Source: Acidobacteriota bacterium (GTDB lineage: Bacteria > Acidobacteriota > Terriglobia > UBA7540). Taken from it: a DNA stretch of 7,693 nt. Under the pieces are notes generated by a model. It had not been told where the DNA came from. It made no database searches and saw only the letters and a program-made list of their open reading frames with translations. This document shows, piece by piece, positions 1 through 4,812 of the stretch (positions are counted from its first letter, which is position 1; every line of letters begins with the position of its first letter). Position numbers and translations under genes: made by a program. The stretch covers positions 1 through 7,693 of the forward strand of contig JAKAWO010000141.1 of NCBI GenBank assembly GCA_021827255.1, given 5' to 3'.

Positions 1-321
1 GTGGTGTTCAATTGTTATATGGCGGATCTCCGACCGGAGAGCAATCTTCCGACGGTCCTCAAAGAATTTGGGCGGGTGCTCAAACCCCAGGGGCGGCTGG
101 TTCTGGCTTTTATGGCGCCGCAGGCAAAATGGCTGGAGGGGCTCTGGATGGCGACTTATCGCCGCTGGCCGGGGTGCCTGGGCGGTTGCCGACTCGTTGC
201 CCTCCGGCCATACCTTGAGGCCGATGGCTGGACGATCGAGGTTGATGGAGAAGTGCGGCAGGGAATCATTCGCTCTCGCCTGATGCTTGCCCGCCGTTCC
301 GACAGAGGTTCGAGGCGATGA
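1..321 (+). CDS. Class I SAM-dependent methyltransferase, C-terminal part (cut by left edge)
   Basis: This is the 3' end of a gene whose start lies outside the window; the frame is open from base 1, so the GTG there is not a supported start. The visible 106 residues carry the late part of a Rossmann-type methyltransferase: an acidic strand end and loop (CYMADLRPE, residues 5-13), then the helix and strand signature EFGRVLKPQGRLVLAFM (22-38). This matches the UbiE/Methyltransf_11 pattern in which RVLKPGG precedes beta-strand 5. The segment PYLEADGWTIEVDGEV fits the last strands of such enzymes. The SAM-binding GxGxG motif would lie upstream and cannot be seen, so the substrate cannot be named. 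The stop codon overlaps the start of the next gene (ATGA), which indicates co-translation. The fold assignment is fairly secure; the specific function is unknown. Confidence 0.8.
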   Translation: MVFNCYMADLRPESNLPTVLKEFGRVLKPQGRLVLAFMAPQAKWLEGLWMATYRRWPGCLGGCRLVALRPYLEADGWTIEVDGEVRQGIIRSRLMLARRSDRGSRR

Positions 322-536
322 GGGAATCCACTTCGCGGCGTCGGCAGTTCTGCGCTCGGTGCGGGCAATTGATGTTTGAATTTTTCAGCTCGCCGGATGG
401 GCACTTTGGCGTCGCAGATCAATTGCAGCAGAGCAACAACGCCCCACAGCCAGAAATAATCTGCCCGGCTTGCGGCGCCCGCTATCGCCTGCTCGACCGA
501 ATCAACGATAAGGGGCAGCCCATCGAACGAAAGTGA
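318..536 (+). CDS. Small zinc-ribbon protein
   Basis: This 72-residue ORF starts at the ATG of an ATGA overlap with the methyltransferase stop. An AGAGG Shine-Dalgarno-like stretch (304-308) lies nine bases upstream. Two CxxC knuckles are visible, CARC at residues 12-15 and CPAC at 49-52, each followed by Gly. This is the usual four-cysteine arrangement of a small structural zinc ribbon. The loop between them (33 residues) is Gln/Asn-rich and poorly conserved-looking. The basic N-terminus (RESTSRRR) and the absence of any membrane segment suggest a cytoplasmic protein. I do not recognise a named family. The coupling suggests it is made with the methyltransferase, perhaps as an accessory or nucleic-acid-binding protein, but that is inference. 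The paired motifs and the overlap make it likely to be a real gene despite its size. Confidence 0.7.
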   Translation: MRESTSRRRQFCARCGQLMFEFFSSPDGHFGVADQLQQSNNAPQPEIICPACGARYRLLDRINDKGQPIERK

Positions 537-619
537 GGATTGGAAAGGGCGGGGTGGGTGGATTGTGGTTTTGGGGCGGCCGCTAAACCCATAAGTCAGT
601 GGCGGAGCCGATGAGCGAC

Positions 620-624
620 GGGGA
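620..624 (+). promoter_or_regulatory. Ribosome binding site deciding the kinase start
   Basis: A GGGGA(A) stretch lies seven bases before the ATG at 632. The two upstream in-frame candidates are weaker: GTG at 599 has no purine-rich site before it, and ATG at 611 has CGGAG only three bases away. The site therefore favours 632 as the translation start. Confidence 0.5.
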
Positions 625-631
625 ACACGGG

Positions 632-1642
632 ATGGCCGAATCTCTGCTCACACCTGAGAGTCTGGGTTCTTATCTGGCCGAAAACGGCTTGGTCCGCGAC
701 GCCAGCCGGTTGAGAATTCGCCCGCTCGGCGGCGGGGTGTCCAACGTGGTTCTGCTGGTTGAAGGAGACGGCCTGCGTTGGGTGGCTAAGCAGTCGCTCG
801 GGAAATTGATCGTCAAAGACGACTGGCACTCGGACCGGAGGCGCATCTTTCGTGAGTCTGATGCGATTCGCCATTTGGGATCGAAGCTCGATGAGGGCTG
901 CCTGCCGGAAGTCGTTCATGTTGACAACGAAAATTTTTTCTTCATCATGACTGCCGCGCCGGACGGTTCGGCGGTTTGGAAAGAGTCCCTCCTGCAAGGC
1001 CATGTCAGTTTGACCGTAGCGCGGCAGGCTGGTGCCCTGCTGGGCAGGCTGGTCAAAGCGTCGAGGGCCGATCCCGAAGCTGAGAGGCGTTTTGACGACC
1101 GGACGGTTTTTGACCAGCTTCGCTTGGATCCATATTACCGGACAACCGCACGGCGACATCCCGAGGTGAGCGAGGCGCTCGGAAAACTGATGGAGGAGTC
1201 GTGGCAGGTTCGAGCGGGGATGGTCCACGGCGATTACAGCCCGAAGAACATGCTGGTTTGCGGAGAGAAGATTTTCTTGATTGATTTTGAATGCGTTCAC
1301 TGGGGCGACCCGGCGTTTGACGCGGGCTTTTTGCTCAACCATCTGTTGTTGAAGGCCTTCCATCAGCCGCGCTTTTGCGGCGAATACCTTGGAGCGGCAC
1401 GCCAATTCTGGAAAGCACTGGAAGATGAAATTCCCCTAAAAGGATGGGCGGATTTCGAACCGAGAACTCTGCGCCACCTCGGCGGCTTGATGCTGGCCCG
1501 TATGGACGGCAAATCGCCGGTCGAGTACATTCAGGACGAGGAAACCAAAAACCGGGTTCGGAGAGCGGCAAAGCGAATCTTACGGGAAAGACCAGAGGAA
1601 TTCAAGGAAGCTTTGCGTATAGCTGTCGCGGAAATCGGGTAA
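632..1642 (+). CDS. Aminoglycoside phosphotransferase (APH)-fold small-molecule kinase
   Basis: A 336-residue protein (347 if started at the GTG at 599) of the APH/choline-kinase superfamily, cytosolic enzymes that move the ATP gamma-phosphate to a small hydroxylated substrate. With numbering from the ATG at 632, the nucleotide loop GGGVSN is at 33-38, the probable ATP lysine is K53 in WVAKQ, and the likely helix-C glutamate is E75 in FRESDA. The catalytic loop HGDYSPKN has H199, D201 and N206, and the metal-binding DFE follows at 218-220. The segment after it (WGDPAFDAGFLLNHL) is typical of the superfamily. All catalytic residues are present, so the enzyme should be active. It does not look like a drug-resistance APH or like methylthioribose kinase, which has a different DPE-type motif. 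The substrate is unknown. The enolase-family gene begins 72 bp downstream on the same strand, so a sugar-acid or glycerate-like substrate is a reasonable but untested idea. Confidence 0.85.
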   Translation: MAESLLTPESLGSYLAENGLVRDASRLRIRPLGGGVSNVVLLVEGDGLRWVAKQSLGKLIVKDDWHSDRRRIFRESDAIRHLGSKLDEGCLPEVVHVDNENFFFIMTAAPDGSAVWKESLLQGHVSLTVARQAGALLGRLVKASRADPEAERRFDDRTVFDQLRLDPYYRTTARRHPEVSEALGKLMEESWQVRAGMVHGDYSPKNMLVCGEKIFLIDFECVHWGDPAFDAGFLLNHLLLKAFHQPRFCGEYLGAARQFWKALEDEIPLKGWADFEPRTLRHLGGLMLARMDGKSPVEYIQDEETKNRVRRAAKRILRERPEEFKEALRIAVAEIG

Positions 1643-1714
1643 GGACGAGCTTAGCAGAGGGTAAAGAGGGCAGCGGCCATACAGCCCACCGCAAATCCGG
1701 CCAAGGGAAAAAGC

Positions 1715-3010
1715 ATGCCACGAATCGCCGAAATTCAGGCGCGAGAGGTGCTCGACTCGCGGGGAAGTCCCACGGTCGAGGTGGATGTGTTTCTCGAAGA
1801 CGGCGCGCGCGGACGGGCGATCGTTCCGTCGGGGGCCTCCACGGGAAAGCAGGAGGCGCTCGAGCTGCGGGACGCTAACTCGGTGAGGTATGCGGGCCGA
1901 GGCGTGCGGAAAGCCGTGCAGAACGTCGAGCAGGAAATTGCGCCGAGCCTGACCGGGATGGAGGCTGGCAATCAGCGTGGTGTGGATCAGACGATGATCG
2001 CGCTGGACGGAACGCCGAGTAAATCGCGGCTGGGCGCGAACGCATTGTTGGGCGTTTCGCTCGCTGTGGCGCGAGCTGCCGCTCGGTCGGCGCACTTGGC
2101 GCTTTACCGCTATTGGGGCGGCCAGGCGGCTTGCGAGCTGCCCGTCCCGATGGTCAATATCCTGAGCGGCGGCATTCATGGCGGGGGCAATTTTGATTTT
2201 CAAGACTTCATGGTGATTCCGCTCCGAGCCCGCCGGTACAGGGAAGCCTTGGAGGACGCTGTGGCCGTGTATCGGGCCATGAACGAGGTGCTCAAAGAGC
2301 GAGGGGTTTCCTGCGCCGGAGTCGCCGACGAGGGAGGTTACGCTCCGCGCTTGGAGTCGAATGAGGCGGTCTTTGCGCTGCTGGTGGAGGCCCTCGAGCG
2401 GGCGGAACTCGAACCGGGCAAAGACGCGGCCATCGCGGTGGATGTGGCGGCTAGCCATTTCTATCGAGATGGAAGTTATTCGCTTGTGGCCGAAGGTGCC
2501 CAATTGAGCGCGGAGGAATTGATTGAGCGGCTGGAAGGCTGGGTCGCTCGCTACCCGATTGCCTGCATCGAGGACGGCTTGGCCGAGGAAGACTGGGAAG
2601 GATGGAAATCGCTCACCGAAAGGCTCGGCGACCAGTGCCAGCTCGTGGGCGATGACCTTTTTGTCACCCACCGAGGCCGCCTGCTCAAGGGAATTGCCGA
2701 AGGCGCAGCCAATTCCATTTTGATCAAGATGAATCAGGTGGGCACGCTGACAGAAACGCTTGACGTGACGGGGTTGGCGCAACGAAACGGATACGCGCCC
2801 GTCATCAGCGCGCGGTCGGGCGAGACAGAGGATGATGCGCTCGCTGACCTGGCGGTTGCGACGGGAGCACACCAGATCAAGATCGGGTCCATCACACGCT
2901 CTGAGCGGCTGTCGAAATATAACCGGCTGCTTCGCATTGAGGAGGAACTGGGAATTCACGCTTCCTACGCCGGCGGTCGAGAGCGCCGAGGCTGGGTCCG
3001 CCAGGAGTAG
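1715..3010 (+). CDS. Enolase-family protein (phosphopyruvate hydratase-like, altered active site)
   Basis: A 431-residue protein of full enolase length; the ATG has AAGGGA six bases upstream. Canonical enolase interconverts 2-phosphoglycerate and phosphoenolpyruvate in glycolysis. Visible motifs in order are VLDSRGSPTVEV (12-23), the mobile loop PSGASTGKQEALELRD (38-53), GGIHGGGN (152-159), ADEGGYAP (204-211), the metal ligands D243, E286 and D313, the catalytic lysine K338 in IKMNQVGTLTET, SARSGETED (365-373) and HQIKIGS (386-392). Compared with yeast enolase, H159, E211, K345, R374, S375 and K396 have counterparts (H155, E206, K338, R367, S368, K389). Three active-site positions differ: E168 is Asp (D164, in QDFM), H373 is Ala (A366) and T397 is Ile (I390). 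It is therefore either a divergent true enolase or a paralogue with a changed substrate, so I leave the symbol eno unassigned. The C-terminal tail after residue 415 is basic and atypical. Confidence 0.9.
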   Translation: MPRIAEIQAREVLDSRGSPTVEVDVFLEDGARGRAIVPSGASTGKQEALELRDANSVRYAGRGVRKAVQNVEQEIAPSLTGMEAGNQRGVDQTMIALDGTPSKSRLGANALLGVSLAVARAAARSAHLALYRYWGGQAACELPVPMVNILSGGIHGGGNFDFQDFMVIPLRARRYREALEDAVAVYRAMNEVLKERGVSCAGVADEGGYAPRLESNEAVFALLVEALERAELEPGKDAAIAVDVAASHFYRDGSYSLVAEGAQLSAEELIERLEGWVARYPIACIEDGLAEEDWEGWKSLTERLGDQCQLVGDDLFVTHRGRLLKGIAEGAANSILIKMNQVGTLTETLDVTGLAQRNGYAPVISARSGETEDDALADLAVATGAHQIKIGSITRSERLSKYNRLLRIEEELGIHASYAGGRERRGWVRQE

Positions 3011-3012
3011 GC

Positions 3013-3173
3013 TCACCGGGGTTGGTGATATGCTGGCGGTCGAGATCGGGCACCTTTCGAAAGGGCTTAGCGGATCATTCCGAAGTAACCTAAGGAGAGC
3101 GCCAGCATCCAATGGAGGGACGGTTCGAAGTGGGCGAACAGACTGCGAGCGGGGGCGAGTAAGCCAAGCCCCT
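3013..3173 (+). other. Non-coding gap with clustered inverted repeats (possible structured RNA)
   Basis: The 194 bp between the enolase stop and the M48 start holds no convincing gene but many potential stems. They are TCACC/GGTGA (3013-3017 with 3024-3028); a nine-base pair ATGCTGGCG/CGCCAGCAT (3030-3038 with 3100-3108) enclosing two small hairpins, CCTTTCGAAAGG (3053-3064) and CGGATCATTCCG (3071-3082); GTTCG/CGAAC (3123-3127 with 3135-3139); and GGGGC/GCCCC (3152-3156 with 3168-3172), followed by a weakly T-containing stretch. A 5' leader of the peptidase mRNA, a terminator region after the enolase gene, or chance in GC-rich DNA would all fit. I do not recognise a known riboswitch consensus. 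Strand is assigned from the flanking genes only. Confidence 0.25.
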
Positions 3174-3204
3174 ATCGTTCAAGTCTGAGCAAGCGGCGGA
3201 AATC

Positions 3205-4107
3205 ATGCGCGCAGACTGCAAATGGAAAGGGTTGCTTCTATGGGCTCCCTTGGTGATTGCAGGTTGGCCGCTGGGCGCCCTGCTGGCTTATCAACGGCCG
3301 AGATTCCGCCCCGGGTTCAACCTGTTTTCTCCACAGCAAGACATGGTGATCGGCCGACAAGCGGCGGCGCAGTTGGATCACAAACTACCTTTGATCAATG
3401 ACCCAGAGATCGTCCGGTACGTGAGCCGTCTTGGCAGGCATCTGGCCGAGTACGCTCCGAACCAGAAAGGGTTTCATTACGACTGGACGTTCCATGTAGT
3501 GAATAGCGACGACATTAACGCCTTTGCTCTGCCCGGTGGCTACATCTTTGTTAACCGGGGAGCGATCAAAGCAGCGCTGGATGAAGCCCAGATGGCGGGC
3601 GTCCTGGCCCACGAAGAAGGCCATGTCGTGATGCGGCACGGCACGCATCAAGCCTCAGAGCGGCTCCTTGCCGAGGCGCCCCTGGAAATTCTTTCCGGAT
3701 ACTTGGGACAGAGCGGAAGCCTGTTGACCCAGATCGCCCAGCTTGGCATCGGTTTTGGCCTGAACTCGATTTTTCTACAGAATTCACGGAACATGGAGGC
3801 TCAGGCGGATCGGGTCGGGACGTACATTCTTTATCAGGCGGGATACGACCCTTACGCGATGGCGCAGTTCTTCGAGATCATTCAGCGCAAGCATCCCCAG
3901 CGGACAATTCAGTTTTTCTCCGACCACCCTGATCCTGGCAACCGAATTCAAGCGGTGGAGGAGGAGATTCCTGAGCTTGGCCCCCGGCGGCGATGGAAGA
4001 CCGACAGCCCGCAATTCGAGGCGATCAAGCAGCGGCTGCTGGCGATGCCTCCGCCGCCGAAGCCCAAAACGGGCGAGCCCACCTCGGCCGCGCCCGTGCA
4101 CCAATGA
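3205..4107 (+). CDS. Membrane-anchored M48 family zinc metallopeptidase
   Basis: A 300-residue protein with a short basic N-terminus, then a hydrophobic segment at about residues 9-29 that acts as a signal anchor. The peptidase domain should therefore face the periplasm. The zinc site reads AHEEGHVVMRH, giving HExxH with H136, E137 and H140; the third ligand is E198 in MEAQAD. Other M48 marks are NAFALPGGYIFVNRGAI (105-121) and the late SDHPDPGNRI (239-248), both typical of the BepA/LoiP/Oma1-like group that handles outer-membrane protein quality control. The second residue after the zinc histidine is Glu where Ile, Leu or Met is usual. The C-terminus (after about 270) is a Pro/Lys-rich tail without domain features. 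The start has only a weak GGCGGA site four bases away. No C-terminal TPR is present, unlike BepA. The peptidase family is secure; the substrate is unknown. Confidence 0.9.
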   Translation: MRADCKWKGLLLWAPLVIAGWPLGALLAYQRPRFRPGFNLFSPQQDMVIGRQAAAQLDHKLPLINDPEIVRYVSRLGRHLAEYAPNQKGFHYDWTFHVVNSDDINAFALPGGYIFVNRGAIKAALDEAQMAGVLAHEEGHVVMRHGTHQASERLLAEAPLEILSGYLGQSGSLLTQIAQLGIGFGLNSIFLQNSRNMEAQADRVGTYILYQAGYDPYAMAQFFEIIQRKHPQRTIQFFSDHPDPGNRIQAVEEEIPELGPRRRWKTDSPQFEAIKQRLLAMPPPPKPKTGEPTSAAPVHQ

Positions 4108-4128
4108 ACCCATGCCCGACGGGTCGCG

Positions 4129-4140
4129 GCCGGCCCTTAC
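4129..4140 (+). repeat. 12-bp direct repeat, copy 1
   Basis: GCCGGCCCTTAC lies in the gap between the M48 and DUF302 genes, and the same 12 bases recur at 4766-4777 in the convergent gap. This copy overlaps the palindrome GGCCGGCC (4128-4135). Both copies are non-coding, but a 12-mer repeated once in 7.7 kb of GC-rich DNA is expected by chance, so significance is doubtful. Confidence 0.3.
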
Positions 4141-4165
4141 GAGCAATCTTAAGCGAGGCACGCAC

Positions 4166-4558
4166 ATGAACAGCATGATCCTGCGAGTGAAATCGGCGAA
4201 GAAGCTGGACCAGATCGCGCGCGACTTGGAGGCGGCGGCGCAGCGCAATAAGTTCGGGGTGCTCGGCGTGCATGACCTCAAGGCCAAGATGAATGAGAAA
4301 GGGGTCGCGTTCACTCGCGACTGCCTGGTCTTTGAGGTCTGCAATCCTCAACAGGCCAAGAGCGTCCTTGAAGCCAACGCGGAAATTTCCACGGCACTGC
4401 CCTGCCGCATCGCCGTTTATACGGAGGGTGACGGCGTGACTCTTGCCGCGCTGCGCCCGGCCGCCCTCCTGGGGATGTTCGAATCGAGGGAGCTCGCGCC
4501 CATCGCGCAAGAGGTGGAAGCCACGATCGTCCGGATCATGGAGGAGGCTGCGCGCTAG
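4166..4558 (+). CDS. DUF302 domain protein
   Basis: A 130-residue protein that matches the DUF302 family across nearly its whole length. The conserved stretch FGVLGVHDLKAKM (30-42) is followed by the family hallmark VFEVCNP (55-61) and then LPCRIAVYTEGDG (78-90). A C-terminal helix containing APIAQEVEA ends the domain. DUF302 proteins are small cytoplasmic alpha/beta proteins of unknown biochemical role. The ATG at 4166 is chosen because GAGG lies seven bases upstream and the family domain begins directly after it. The frame stays open upstream to 3977, but that part overlaps the M48 gene out of frame and reads as Arg/Pro-rich shadow sequence. The gene sits 58 bp downstream of the peptidase gene on the same strand, so co-transcription is likely. 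There is no signal peptide. Confidence 0.88.
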   Translation: MNSMILRVKSAKKLDQIARDLEAAAQRNKFGVLGVHDLKAKMNEKGVAFTRDCLVFEVCNPQQAKSVLEANAEISTALPCRIAVYTEGDGVTLAALRPAALLGMFESRELAPIAQEVEATIVRIMEEAAR

Positions 4559-4607
4559 GCTATGGCCGCAGCCGAGATCCGAGCGGTTGCGGCTTGTGGT
4601 TCGGATT

Positions 4608-4742
4608 ATGGAATCCAAGCCTTTTACGGCGGGTGAATTCGTCCGGTTGCTTCCGGAGCTGCTGGTCGCCTATATCGCCGGGTGGCTGCTCATCCTCGCA
4701 GATTTCTGGAGGAGAACTTGGCGGCGGTCCTCCGCTGGGTGA
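4608..4742 (+). CDS. Possible 44-residue single-pass membrane peptide
   Basis: A short ORF 49 bp after the DUF302 stop. Its product has an acidic/neutral N-terminus, one hydrophobic segment (about residues 15-33, LLPELLVAYIAGWLLILAD) and a strongly basic C-terminus (RRTWRR at 35-40). This is the charge pattern of a small inner-membrane peptide with its C-terminus inside. Third codon positions are mostly G or C, in line with the neighbours. Against it, no clear Shine-Dalgarno site precedes the ATG; an in-frame TTG at 4587 is an alternative start, and the frame is open further upstream through the DUF302 gene. I recognise no family. It could be a real small protein or a chance ORF. Confidence 0.35.
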   Translation: MESKPFTAGEFVRLLPELLVAYIAGWLLILADFWRRTWRRSSAG

Positions 4743-4746
4743 CGAA

Positions 4747-4793
4747 TTGCATTCCGAACCGCCACGCCGGCCCTTACCGGGCGCAGAATGCGA
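4747..4793. terminator. Candidate bidirectional hairpin between convergent genes
   Basis: An outer stem TTGCATTC/GAATGCGA (4747-4754 with 4786-4793, one G-U pair) encloses an inner stem CGCCGG with CC-G-GGCG (4765-4770 with 4777-4783, one bulged G). It lies in the 70-bp gap where the plus-strand block and the TPR gene converge, the expected place for shared termination. There is no T-tract on either strand, so it is not a standard intrinsic terminator. Confidence 0.3.
4766..4777 (+). repeat. 12-bp direct repeat, copy 2
   Basis: This is the second copy of GCCGGCCCTTAC, identical to 4129-4140. It forms one arm and the loop of the inner hairpin in the convergent gap. The flanks of the two copies differ, so the shared unit is only these 12 bases. 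Confidence 0.3.
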
Positions 4794-4812
4794 GGGCAGC
4801 ACCCGGAAGGCT

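Noticed and set aside
576..583. GCGGCCGC palindrome before the kinase gene as an operator
   Set aside because: It is a short palindrome of a type common in GC-rich DNA, with no second copy or promoter elements around it.
596..1405. 269-residue open frame on the minus strand across the kinase gene
   Set aside because: It is fully covered by the APH-fold kinase, whose catalytic motifs are intact, and no motif is visible in the antisense product.
1580..3112. 510-residue open frame on the minus strand across the enolase gene
   Set aside because: It lies antisense to a clear enolase-family gene, is rich in Arg, Ser, His and Pro, shows no recognisable domain, and arises because codon bias of the GC-rich sense strand removes stops.
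2832..3188. Plus-strand ORF running from the enolase gene into the following gap
   Set aside because: It starts inside the enolase gene out of frame and its product has no recognisable features. The gap part is better described as inverted repeats.
3977..4165. 63-codon N-terminal extension of the DUF302 frame
   Set aside because: It overlaps the M48 gene in another frame, is Arg/Pro-rich, and lies before a good Shine-Dalgarno site and the start of the conserved domain.
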